22,684 nucleotides of DNA from Promethearchaeota archaeon (GTDB lineage: Archaea; Asgardarchaeota; Lokiarchaeia; Sigynarchaeales; SOKP01), in the NCBI GenBank assembly GCA_016839635.1, contig JAEOTV010000184.1:1-22684 (forward strand). The letters run 5' to 3'. The notes beneath the pieces were generated by a model, which searched no databases, was not told the origin of the DNA, and saw only the letters and a program-made list of their open reading frames with translations. A program made the translations under genes and the position numbers. Shown here one piece after another: positions 7,539 through 16,600 of this stretch; positions within the stretch are counted from its first letter, which is position 1, and each line of letters starts with the position of its first letter.

Positions 7539-8036
7539 ATGAAGAAAGTATTACTACAACTTTTTATAATAATTCTTTTTGTAACATTTTTTATATTAAT
7601 TCTTATTGGTTTTATTTTACTCATTCCTAATGCTAATTCTATTAAAGATAGAGTGTATTTAGAGAAATGGGAAAGAGCTTCCGGTTATGAAATTGAAGTT
7701 AATGAAGGAGAATTGATATCATGGGAATTTAGAACCTATAATAATTCGTTCACCGTTTATTTTAGGTTTCGTGAATGGACAACGATATTTAGTCATGACA
7801 AAACTGCAAATAGAGGAATAATAGAAGTCTTTGAGACTAATACCTATGGATTTAGTTTCGAAAATATCGGTCATACAGGAGGAGGGTTCCTTGAATTCGA
7901 GGTTAAAGTAATAGCAAGGATTCCAGGCTACTATCCTTCAATAACTCTTATGATAGTTTCATTTATTTCTTTTATCTCAATCCTAACAATTAAATTAAAG
8001 AAAAAGTTAAGGATTAATATCCTTAATCTTCTTTGA
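7539..8036 (+). CDS. Membrane-anchored protein with GOLD-like beta domain
   Basis: The 165-residue product has a membrane helix at 5-29, an exposed beta-rich domain at about 48-127, and a second membrane helix at 135-152 ending in a basic KLKKKLR tail. The middle domain alternates strands in the pattern EIEVNEGELISWEF, then FTVYFRF, and FSFENIG with TGGGFLEFEVKV. This resembles GOLD/emp24-like beta-sandwich domains (a strand opening with 'v..g..l.w.f' and a late 'y.f.f.N..' strand), reported to be expanded in Asgard archaea. IPGYY precedes the second helix, echoing the IPGYN of the surface protein at 3769-5523. The ATG is preceded by GGGTGA at a 9-nt spacing. The GOLD assignment is based on pattern, not on a search. 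Confidence 0.65.
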   Translation: MKKVLLQLFIIILFVTFFILILIGFILLIPNANSIKDRVYLEKWERASGYEIEVNEGELISWEFRTYNNSFTVYFRFREWTTIFSHDKTANRGIIEVFETNTYGFSFENIGHTGGGFLEFEVKVIARIPGYYPSITLMIVSFISFISILTIKLKKKLRINILNLL

Positions 8037-8060
8037 TCACGAATATAAAGATTTAAATTT

Positions 8061-9302
8061 CTATTCTTTAATCTCAGGTGGATCTTTTCCTTTATAATAT
8101 CTCACAATATCAAATTGGAGGAATCCTTGAGTTTGTCCGGTTGATACTTTTGGATCTTCAAAATCCATTAGCGGATAATGTACTCGTGCATAAAAAATAG
8201 TACAACTGTCTTCTCCACCACCGAGAGCAAAGAAATAGTAATCAATGTTATCATGATAATTAAATATCTTAGTCGCATTTCCGAAAACTATCTCAATTTT
8301 CCCATTTTCCTGATTTCTCTTACTTATCTCAGACTCATTACATATTAAACCTAAAGATTCAAATATTCTCTGGAGAATTCCAGCAGATTTTACTAGGCTC
8401 ACAAATCCTGATGCCTTATATTTCTCAATTATTTTCTTTTTTACCTGTGCTTGAATAGTGCTCATTCTTATCGCCAGATGATCGCAAATCGTACTCACTT
8501 TTACTTTGTTCTTGTAATTCTCAGAACACAAAACACATATCGAGATTAATAACCCTGCAATTATATTGTCAGTCGTATTTCTGATTTGATCCCACAGTTT
8601 ATACAGTATTTTTCTTGATTGATGATAAAACATCGGATTAATGCTAAGTGCTAGTATGCTTTCAGATACTTTTTGAAGGATGTATTTTTGCCTATTACGA
8701 GTTTTATATTCAGGAATATACCATAGAACTTGTGAATAGAAATCATTGAACTCTTTTCTGGTTAAAGTTGAATTCTCTATAATTTGGGAACAGCTAATAG
8801 AGATATTCTGAATTTTAAGACAGAAATATGTGAGAATTGCTATCAATTTTTCTGTGTTTTGGTACTTCGAATTTACCCTTAATTTAGGCTTGACATCCTT
8901 GAATTTGGTATACACCATTTCTTTAATATCATTATAATCTTCTAAATTGAGAGAAGCAAAAAAGCTTGAAATATATGCTTGAGCTCTTTTTAAGACGTTT
9001 TCATCATAATCTACCATAGAATTATATTTGTTTAATCGTTCTAATTGATTATAATGGGAAAATGTTTTACGTTCTGATTTAGTACCTATTTGAGTCCTTC
9101 CCAACCCTTTCGCATATTGAATAATATCATCATTATACGGTCTATCATACTGCAATTTCTGAAGTTTTAACACAAACCCACATGATTTACATACGAAACC
9201 TTGCTCGGTCTCAATTATATTTTCAGAACCACAAATGTCACATGTTAGATCTAACATTTCTGGAGAAAAAGAGCTAAATCTGGCTAGATTATAAGTTGCC
9301 AT
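8061..9302 (-). CDS. tfb: Divergent transcription initiation factor B (TFIIB-like) with C-terminal extension
   Basis: TFB bridges TBP-bound DNA and RNA polymerase. Counting from ATG 9302 (413 residues), the protein has a C-x2-C-x13-C-x2-C zinc ribbon near 21-41, a B-reader/linker-like segment (YAKGLGRTQIGTKSERK, about 63-79), and two helical repeats at about 100-200 and 205-310 corresponding to the cyclin folds. About 85 extra residues follow (from FGNATKIF onward), strand-rich and not part of ordinary TFB. The cyclin repeats are divergent, so this is a paralogue with specialised promoters or partners. ATG 9302 is preferred to an in-frame GTG at 9314, because that GTG is part of GTGATC, which can pair with the 16S 3' end at a good spacing. 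It is convergent with the GOLD-like gene, 24 nt apart. Confidence 0.85.
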   Translation of the reverse strand: MATYNLARFSSFSPEMLDLTCDICGSENIIETEQGFVCKSCGFVLKLQKLQYDRPYNDDIIQYAKGLGRTQIGTKSERKTFSHYNQLERLNKYNSMVDYDENVLKRAQAYISSFFASLNLEDYNDIKEMVYTKFKDVKPKLRVNSKYQNTEKLIAILTYFCLKIQNISISCSQIIENSTLTRKEFNDFYSQVLWYIPEYKTRNRQKYILQKVSESILALSINPMFYHQSRKILYKLWDQIRNTTDNIIAGLLISICVLCSENYKNKVKVSTICDHLAIRMSTIQAQVKKKIIEKYKASGFVSLVKSAGILQRIFESLGLICNESEISKRNQENGKIEIVFGNATKIFNYHDNIDYYFFALGGGEDSCTIFYARVHYPLMDFEDPKVSTGQTQGFLQFDIVRYYKGKDPPEIKE

Positions 9303-9800
9303 TGTTTTGATCACTATTTCTTTTAATTCATTCGATAAAGCCGATCTCTCGGCTAAAGAATATAAGGAAGGAGTTTGCCTTTTAAACCTTTTCCTCAGAA
9401 ATTAATTTAGGAGTAGAACGCCTCTTCTGCCAAATCTCAGGGGGTGACTTTTGGGTGGTGACAAAAATAAATGCAATTTTTGCATTTTGTTTGACAGTGA
9501 CATTTTTGTAAGGGCATGCAAAAGAATCATACTAAAATCTAGTTTACCAGAAACTTTACAAAATCGCGTGGGTAATGTTTTAATTTTGATTCTGCTTTAA
9601 ATTGCAGAAAGATATAATCAAGGGTCATACAATCCTAAAGATCTTATCTTCAATTAGTACAGATCTTTAGCTCTCTCACCTGAACTCTCAGTATTTCGCA
9701 GATGGCCCTAAAGATAATCTTCGTTTTTTTACAAGTGAGTAAAACTTAAAATATCTTAATTCAATAAAAATTATAATACCAGAAATTCAACAGATTTAAA
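9303..9800 (+). ncRNA. Hairpin-rich gene-free region, possible noncoding RNA
   Basis: No convincing gene is present in these 498 nt. There are four perfect inverted repeats: AGCCGA/TCGGCT (9339-9354, tetraloop), AAATGCAA/TTGCATTT (9469-9487), TTCTGC/GCAGAA (9590-9609) and CTAAAGATCT/AGATCTTTAG (9635-9670). A partial third copy, CTAAAGAT-AATCTTC, lies at 9708-9722, followed by T7 (9724-9730), like a terminator. GAATATAAGG (9359-9368) could be a promoter element. The composition appears less AT-rich than neighbouring spacers. It may be a structured RNA read rightward, or the regulatory region of the divergent TFB gene. No known RNA family is recognised. Confidence 0.3.
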
Positions 9801-10368
9801 ATGTCATTTAAAGATAAATTACCTGAAAAATTTTTAGATTTACATAAGGAAGAGCTTAAACGCACATATACAGTCAAGTCTGGTTTAGAAGCTAAAGCTG
9901 ACAATTACATTAAGATTTCTGGAGTTGTATTAGGTCTTTTCAGCACGATTTCTGCAATTTTCTTTATCACTAGTGAAAATATTGGACAACTAAGCGCAAT
10001 GATCTTTTTAGGCTTTTACTTTCTTTTTGCGGCTATCACCGTTATTTACATGATTAAAACGATAGCGAAAGCTGTAGATGTATTTAAAACCATGACTTAT
10101 TATCGTGTAAAATATATTGGTACTTTTCTTGGGGGTAAAGAAGTAACCGCCGAAGGTGTTAAGGAGGTGCTAAGTTATGATGAGCCTAAGATCATCAGTA
10201 CATTAATTGCTACATATATTGCTGTTATAAAAAAAAAATAGAAAAAATAACAAAAAACTAAAAAAAAAGGTAGAAAAATGCTACAAAAATTTCAAGATGG
10301 GTATAAGGTTTTTCATAATAACAATTGCGATAATGGTTATAATAGGTATTATATTAAATTTACCATAA
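9801..10368 (+). CDS. SLATT/Pycsar-TM-like membrane protein, interrupted at an A10 run
   Basis: The ATG frame encodes 146 residues and stops at 10241. It has a cytosolic N-terminal helix with KSGLEAKADNYIKISG (26-41), membrane helices at about 37-56 and 65-86, and an amphipathic tail ending IKKK. The KADNYIKISG-helix-helix layout resembles SLATT/DUF5706-type effectors of CBASS and Pycsar defence, which usually carry a further membrane helix near the C-terminus. That part is present here in the +1 frame after the A10 run (10229-10238): a Lys/Asn-rich linker, then RFFIITIAIMVIIGIILNLP, ending at TAA 10366-10368. The next gene's GGAGG follows within 7 nt, as expected if 10368 is the true end. 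Either a one-base homopolymer error or slippage explains the break. Confidence 0.65.
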
Positions 10369-10387
10369 CCTATTGGAGGAAATAAAT

Positions 10388-10594
10388 ATGGCATATAATT
10401 GTGATATTATTAGTAATATACATACTGAGAATGTTGTCGGAAGATGCTTAATATGTGGAAGTCCATACTGTAATGCTTGTGGGCATATTGATTTAAAGGT
10501 TCATCAATTTCACGTTTCTCCTGAAGACTTAGCTAAGTTAGAAGAAGGAATAATTTCATTTGAGACTTTTATTAATTCAAAGAGAATGAAATAG
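10388..10594 (+). CDS. Small B-box-like zinc-binding protein
   Basis: The ATG at 10388 is chosen because GGAGG lies 8 nt upstream; the TTG at 10373 would place the ribosome-binding site inside the gene. The product has 68 residues. Potential metal ligands are C5, H12, C20, C23, C28, C31, H33, H39 and H42, spaced like a B-box zinc finger (C..H, C-x2-C-x4-C-x2-C, then H/H). The C-terminus is a short helical tail. B-boxes mediate protein-protein contacts, and short archaeal versions are of unknown function. It begins 19 nt after the extended end of the SLATT-like gene, so the two are probably one operon. Confidence 0.7.
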   Translation: MAYNCDIISNIHTENVVGRCLICGSPYCNACGHIDLKVHQFHVSPEDLAKLEEGIISFETFINSKRMK

Positions 10595-10629
10595 ATTTTT
10601 ATATTTCAATAATAATTTAATTGAAACCC

Positions 10630-10637
10630 TTTTTTTT
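10630..10637 (+). terminator. Poly-T terminator after the B-box-like gene
   Basis: A T8 run preceded by CCC lies 35 nt after the stop codon. It would end the SLATT-like/B-box transcript before the structured element that follows. Confidence 0.45.
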
Positions 10638-10678
10638 CTTTAAATTAGACTAATAATAATATTGTAATGGGTTGTTGT

Positions 10679-10830
10679 GATCCCCTCCAGGAACGCTCTT
10701 CCAGGTAATCTTGGGGGGATCTGCAATCCTTCACTAAATTCTATTTTTAACAATAATGTATTTTTTTAGTTTAGTTTAAGAATGTCTGGGAGTAAAATTC
10801 TTTGGGATTACCTGGATTGTGTTCCTTTTT
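10679..10830 (+). ncRNA. Candidate structured noncoding RNA with pseudoknot potential
   Basis: A locally GC-rich stretch lies in an AT-rich spacer. Helix A pairs GATCCCC-CC (10679-10688, one bulge) with GGGGGGATC (10713-10721). Helix B pairs TCCAGGTAATC (10700-10710), located in the loop of helix A, with GATTACCTGGA (10806-10816), and continues as GGAAC (10691-10695) with GTTCC (10821-10825) across an internal loop. A T5 run ends the element (10826-10830). A TATA-like TAATAATAATATT (10651-10663) lies about 25 nt before GATCCCC, so the element could be transcribed on its own. No known RNA family is recognised. Confidence 0.4.
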
Positions 10831-10833
10831 CTG

Positions 10834-10861
10834 TATAATAATAAAATAATAGAATATATAA
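10834..10861 (+). promoter_or_regulatory. AT-rich promoter region of the Orc1/Cdc6-like gene
   Basis: TATAATAATAAAATA (10834-10848) and AATATATAA (10853-10861) precede the ATG at 10875. Neither is followed by a Shine-Dalgarno sequence, so a leaderless or near-leaderless mRNA is likely, and the structured element upstream would be outside it. Confidence 0.35.
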
Positions 10862-10874
10862 CCCACGGAAAGAA

Positions 10875-12374
10875 ATGACAGTATATTATAAATCGGAAGT
10901 TTTTAGTACTCCTTATTTGTTATTTCACGAGTATGAACGCAAAAAAGTAGCTACCATCGTGATGGATGCACTGTATAATTATATGGGATACACGATTGTT
11001 TTAGTTTCCGATGGAGGAAAATATATCCGTTTATTAGGGAAAACTTGTTTGATAACATCAATTAATAGGATGAATCACCTTTTTAAACTCCCTTATCTCT
11101 ACATCTCAGTCAATTGTAATGGCGGAAAACAAACTATTATCGCAAGAATTTTTAACCATATCGCGGAAAAGCTAGGTATCAATATCCACATGGGAGGTCA
11201 AATGGAATATAATTTTGATGAAATGTGTTCGATTATGAAAGATCTAATTCATGATTACAATAGAGAGATTGTTATTTTTTTAGGGAATGCAGAATTGATA
11301 GATCCAGATGAATTAAATGATATCGCCGGTATTTTGAATCCTTTAGGTGTAAGCATAATCGCAACATATAACCTTCAAATTAATCGTGAGAGATATACAC
11401 GCTTAAATAACATAGATACTGTTTTATTTATTAAACCCCCCACAAGAAAACAATTATTTCTTATATATCAGAGACAAGCACAGATTCTTAAATTAAAATT
11501 ACCAGAAGATTTTATTGAATATATTATCAGTATACAATATCAAAATCGTATTTTTGATAGAAGCTTCGGACTTGAGATTCTAAACCGATTGAAATCGATC
11601 CAAGAGGAGAAAGTGTTAGATGTATGGGAATGTATAAATATTACTGTTGAATATACTCAAAAAATTGGAAATCCAATAAGCTTCCAATCTAATGATATAA
11701 CAAATGATCAATTAAAAGAAAATAATTTGATTGAGTTCTTTTTCAAGAATCTTTTTGCCTACTTTTTAGGTCCTACTAATCATTTTTATATAACTTTAGA
11801 AGAATTAATTGAAATTTATCAAGTTTCTGTTGAAAATTCAGAAATGGAATATAATGAAGAAATATTGAATGAATTACTCGTACTTTCGCATAACATTGGT
11901 CTCCTTTATCCTATTAATCGAGGAAATTCAAAAGGAGAGGTAGGAAGATTTTTTATAGGGTGGAGTAAATACATTATTGAAATATCTAACGAGATTTTCT
12001 TTAAATCTATTGAAAAAACTGGAGAAAGCTTTAGCGGTGAAGACCAGTTGAATCTTATAGATGAAAATAAAGAAAAGAGTACAGAAGAAATTAGTGAATT
12101 CAAGCCCGTAAGATTGAATATTAAAAATCTAATAAATATTAAGAACTTAACACGAATTTCGTATAATTTTGGAATTACAGTTGAAGAGATTATTCAGTAC
12201 GGAAAGAATATTAGCTACAACATCAAAGATATTATTACAGATAACGTTTCTTTATTTTTAATTGTTGATAAATTGAGAGGGAGGGCTCCATTATGCAAAT
12301 TTATCAAAAGTAATGGTGAAAGATGTCAGAAGCACATTCGGCACAAATCTGGGTATTGTCACCATCATAGATAA
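10875..12374 (+). CDS. Orc1/Cdc6-like ATPase-fold protein with degraded ATP site and C-terminal zinc finger
   Basis: The 499-residue product follows the Orc1/Cdc6 AAA+ layout. An N-terminal helix leads to a remnant P-loop region (about 47-60, with GKT at 55-57 but no intact GxxGxGKT), then LPYLYISVNC (72-81), a Walker-B-like IVIFLGNAEL (132-141) lacking the DE pair, a sensor-1-like SIIATYN (160-166), and LFIKPPTRKQLFLIYQRQA (184-202), which mimics the Cdc6 lid. Winged-helix-like segments follow at 285-380. The C-terminus has C474-x9-C484-x10-C495-x2-H498, resembling the small DUF5763-type finger. The loss of ATPase residues suggests a DNA-binding or adaptor role rather than origin licensing; STAND-like ATPases are the alternative. 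It heads a rightward run with DUF4238 and PRTase-CE-like genes. Confidence 0.65.
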   Translation: MTVYYKSEVFSTPYLLFHEYERKKVATIVMDALYNYMGYTIVLVSDGGKYIRLLGKTCLITSINRMNHLFKLPYLYISVNCNGGKQTIIARIFNHIAEKLGINIHMGGQMEYNFDEMCSIMKDLIHDYNREIVIFLGNAELIDPDELNDIAGILNPLGVSIIATYNLQINRERYTRLNNIDTVLFIKPPTRKQLFLIYQRQAQILKLKLPEDFIEYIISIQYQNRIFDRSFGLEILNRLKSIQEEKVLDVWECINITVEYTQKIGNPISFQSNDITNDQLKENNLIEFFFKNLFAYFLGPTNHFYITLEELIEIYQVSVENSEMEYNEEILNELLVLSHNIGLLYPINRGNSKGEVGRFFIGWSKYIIEISNEIFFKSIEKTGESFSGEDQLNLIDENKEKSTEEISEFKPVRLNIKNLINIKNLTRISYNFGITVEEIIQYGKNISYNIKDIITDNVSLFLIVDKLRGRAPLCKFIKSNGERCQKHIRHKSGYCHHHR

Positions 12375-12393
12375 AACTTAATTCCTATAATTA

Positions 12394-12406
12394 TTTAAAT
12401 ATAAAG
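12394..12406 (+). promoter_or_regulatory. TATA-like box for the DUF4238-type gene
   Basis: TTTAAATATAAAG is centred about 26 nt before the ATG at 12426, the spacing expected for a leaderless archaeal transcript. No Shine-Dalgarno sequence is present. Confidence 0.4.
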
Positions 12407-12425
12407 TAATTATCTTTTCTTAGAG

Positions 12426-13415
12426 ATGAAAAATCCCAAAAAAACTGAAAATTGTCATTATGTTCAACGTGCTTATCTGAAAGAATTCGCATCAAATGAT
12501 AAACAGACTCATATCTTTAGTTTTGACAAATATCAACTGAAAAGTAACTTTGAAAAGATAGAAGAATGTGCTAAAGCAGCATATTATTATCCTCAATGGT
12601 TAGAAGAATGGCTTAACCAAAATGTCGAAAATTATGGGATTGAATCTTTAAGAAAATTAACTTATCAAAAGAATTTTTATAAGTTAAATTCCATAGAGAA
12701 ATTAGATATTGCAAAATGGATATTCATTCAATTTATTCGAACTCCTGAATTTGAAAACCTTTTAACGGAGAGCTTGAAACTTCACATCCAAGAAGCGAAA
12801 AAAATTAATCATCCTGCAATGACAAAGCGTTCAATTGAAAATTATGAATATTTAGAAAGACAATTGAATAAGCTTGATGACTACTCACCCTCCTTTAAAA
12901 GGGTTCTATGGGATTTTATGAAGAATACAACTAAATTGCATAGTAAGTTTATTAATGAATACAAATGGATAGTTTTAGAAAATACTACTAAGTTTAGATT
13001 TCTTACTTCAGATAATCCAATTATTTTAAATTACTCAAAGGACCCGCATTCTGTTCCATTCCATTTTAAACCTTTATGGTATGGCAATAATTTCATTGTT
13101 CATTTAAAATCTATAGATATGGAAATTCCTGAAGTTGTGAATTTCTATGTTCCCTTAAATCCAAATCTATTATTGCATATAATAAAAAATAATAGAAATT
13201 ACAAAAAATATCTCCCCCTAAGAAATGCGTATTCTATCTTAGAAATAAATAAAATGATATCAGTACAAAGTACTCGTTATTTATTTTCAAATGTGGACGA
13301 TTTTCAACATGTCCTATTAGCACTTAGGCAATATCCTGAAGCTCAGTTTAAAGAGAAGCCTAGAATAAAGATGAGAGGAATGAATTTAAAAACTTCAAAA
13401 AATGGAATTCTTTAA
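12426..13415 (+). CDS. DUF4238-type protein
   Basis: The 329-residue product has the hallmarks of DUF4238: an N-terminal HYVQRAYLKEFA (11-22; the family usually has HYVPxxYLkxF), a FSFDK strand (31-35), KAAYYYP (50-56), a helical middle, FLTSDNPII (192-200), and FYVPLNPNLLL (240-250). The family is widespread in bacteria and archaea, its biochemical activity is not established, and members often occur in accessory regions. The protein is soluble, with no signal peptide. It lies 51 nt after the Orc-like gene with its own TATA-like box, and 192 nt before the PRTase-CE-like gene, so the three may act together without being a tight operon. The family call is fairly sure; the function is not known. 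Confidence 0.75.
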   Translation: MKNPKKTENCHYVQRAYLKEFASNDKQTHIFSFDKYQLKSNFEKIEECAKAAYYYPQWLEEWLNQNVENYGIESLRKLTYQKNFYKLNSIEKLDIAKWIFIQFIRTPEFENLLTESLKLHIQEAKKINHPAMTKRSIENYEYLERQLNKLDDYSPSFKRVLWDFMKNTTKLHSKFINEYKWIVLENTTKFRFLTSDNPIILNYSKDPHSVPFHFKPLWYGNNFIVHLKSIDMEIPEVVNFYVPLNPNLLLHIIKNNRNYKKYLPLRNAYSILEINKMISVQSTRYLFSNVDDFQHVLLALRQYPEAQFKEKPRIKMRGMNLKTSKNGIL

Positions 13416-13607
13416 TCTTAGTTATAGTTTAGGAAGTCAAAAGTAATACATAGATCCAGATTGTAGAGAAGTTAGCAAAATTAAGATATAGTACTTAAGG
13501 AATTATGTTAAACTTTTAATAATCCTAATAATATGTGATAATTGATTAGTTAGTATTGGACATTTAACACTATTAGGCGAAATTAACAAAAAATTGGTGA
13601 ATTAAAA

Positions 13608-16600
13608 TTGCGATATTCAGAATTACGGAACTCAATTAACAAGAAGATGGTAGGGTTAATTGAAGGTGAAAAGTGGGATGAAATTTCTCGTATTTTGTCT
13701 CTATGCCCTGAACAAGTCTATATTTATCAATCAATTATAGAAGAGAAAATACAGAATTCAAAATATATAAATGAGTTCCCTGTAGTAAAAATCATTTATG
13801 AAAATGGCCATCAAGAAAATCCAGATGCGCCATTTGTGTATTATAAATTTACAGAATGTCTTAATTCAATTTTTGGTATGTTAGACTATAAAGAGGATTT
13901 TCTTACAACTCATACCAAAGAAAAGCTATGTAAAATATGGTACCCTAAGATTACTGAATTCTTGAAAGATAAAAGGAATAGAATATCTTCAATTGAGAAG
14001 TTTAGTATAACTTTCTTTAATGAAATTCAAAAAAATTTTGATGAGGATTTAATAAATCAGTATTTTTTGAGAGATTATTTGAATAAAGAAAACCCAGAAG
14101 TTCTACTTCAATATTTTCCTGATTTAATTTCAAAGGGATTCTTTCAACTTGGATATGAACTACTCTTAAAATTCAATGATCTAATAGAAGAATATCCCGA
14201 AGAAGTGAAGCTGATACTGGAAAACATCATAATTTATGAAAAGCAGTATTATTCCCTAAAGGAATTACTTAGGACAAAACATGAAGATTATATAGAAATA
14301 ATGGAATCTAATCGCAAAAGACTTAAATCCGAGTTTTATAATAGATTTATCAATTATGAAGAAGATTCAATAGATAAAAAGTTATATGGGAGAAATCCTG
14401 ATGATATTTTTAGGTATACCTTTGATTTATTTTCTGATAATGAACTTTTAATTATCATAAGAAAGATTATTAACTTGAAGATCAATTACTCACATTTTGG
14501 TACTCAAACTAGCTATCATAATTGGATTCACATAGTATTACTGGAAATTGCGTGGGTAAGGAAAAGTTATTTATTTAGCGACTTTTTAGAAGATTTGGTA
14601 GAACTTGGGTATTTACAAGTTGTTCAGACGTATTTTAATCATTTTCCTGAAAAGATTAAGATGTATCAAGATTATATTTTTGATAAATTAGGATCTTTTT
14701 CCATAGATTTGCTAAAATGGCATTTTAACAACTTTAAACTTGATGATCTCAGTATAATATTTCAAAAATTATTAACATGTGAAGTATCTATGGAGACTCT
14801 TACTTCAATATTTTTTGATAACCTACCTGAATTTATTAGTCAGTTTAAAGAGATCATTAAGGAATATATTTATTTTACAACAAAAGATATCACGGTTGAA
14901 AGGTCAATATATTATAAATTAGATAGTCTCTTAAGAATTTATTATCGATCTTACCAGAACTATGACCATATTATTGATGATGATTTTAACCTATTAAAAG
15001 ACACTTATGAATTTTTTATATCTCATTCCTTTTTTAAGGAAGAAGATTTTTACATACACAATCTCACATTAGCAAATCATTACAATGTATTAGAAGAAAG
15101 TTTACAAAAAGAGTTAATAAAGCAATTAATTGACTCTAAGAATCTTTCCTCTATTAGTTTTTTACTCAGTCATGGTTATAGGCATATTGGATGTTATTTA
15201 AATTTAATATTGACATTTGAACCAAGACATCATTTACAATCAGAACATTTTATAAGAGTTTTGGATGAAATTGTTAGAAAAAGTGGAATAAATAATGCAA
15301 TAACAGAAAATATTAAGAGTCTATTAGAAGATCAAACATTATCCCATAAGACTGCTGAAATCTATTCATTTTTGGGAGATTTTGAAAGATCAGAGCAAGT
15401 AATAAAGAAACTCCTAGATGATGAAGTGATAATTCCTTATTCTATAAATGCATTCATTGATTATCAACTAACTCAAATAGAAAAGAGTATACTAATTTCT
15501 TCTCCATTTAATGCATCTGAGAGAATTGAAGAATTGGAACAGATTGAAAGAGATTTCAATTTAATTAATACAAACCCAAAATTAGTCCCTAATTTCAAAT
15601 TCAAACAATCTAGTTATAAAGCTCGAATGTATTTATATGAAGGGATATCTAATCTACAAAATGGTTTTTTGCAGAGAAGTAGGAGCTATTTTGAAAATGC
15701 TTCAATGATTTATAAAGACCTAAGAAATACTAAGATTAAACTTGATACAAAGAAAATCTTTAATGCTTTCTATAAAGTGTCAGAATTTTTCTCAACATAT
15801 CTACCAGACATTTCATCGTTTAAGAGTTCTGATGAACTCAACAACCTTTTACAGAATAAACTAATTAAGCCATTGTCAGAACAAATAAGTGTGAATGCTC
15901 AAATGAATAGATTTCTTTTAAACCTTAATCAGTTAAGTTTTGGAACAAATTTAAAATTAAATTCACAATTATTATGCGAAATACCTACAAAATTTTGTCC
16001 AATCCCTCCAGAAATTATTAGTAAAAGGTTGATTGAGAAGAAGGTTGATAAAGAAGAAGTATTACTTGAGTGGGATAAAAATAATCAGCAAACACAAGAA
16101 GGGTTAATTTTTTTAAGTGATTATTTCGATAGATACTCTTTAATTTTAGAATTCAGAGAGAAATCAAAATTTTTTGATTTTAATATATCATTTAACAATA
16201 ATTCAAATGTTGTAATTCAATGTGAGGATAAGACAATACACGCAGGCAAAATTATTTATGAACTTTTAATTAGATCTGAAGCTTTTAATGGAGAGCAAAA
16301 TATTGACCTGATTTTTACTGAAAAAGATATTTGTGGATATCCAATATCATCCTCTTTCGTGATTAAACATTCTCGGATGCAAAAAATTGAAGATGATCTA
16401 ATAGTTGAAATAAATACTGAAATAACGACATATAAACAAGAAATTTATACTCCATATCACTTTCAGAAATTTTTAGATCAATTTAAAGATCCTGAGATTA
16501 GGTATACTTTCCTGAAGAATATATTATATCGAGTTAAAGACTATTACTATACTTCTGGTGACATAACACGACGTTTAATTGAGCAATTAAAATGTTTGCC

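Noticed and set aside
9308..9313. TGATCA near the TFB start as a third operator copy
   Set aside because: It has no second half-site at 4-nt spacing and is better explained as part of the GTGATC ribosome-binding site of the TFB gene.
9303..9800. Possible tRNA or C/D-box RNA in the hairpin-rich spacer
   Set aside because: No cloverleaf with a T-loop GGTTC-type motif, and no clear C and D box pair at suitable spacing, could be found.
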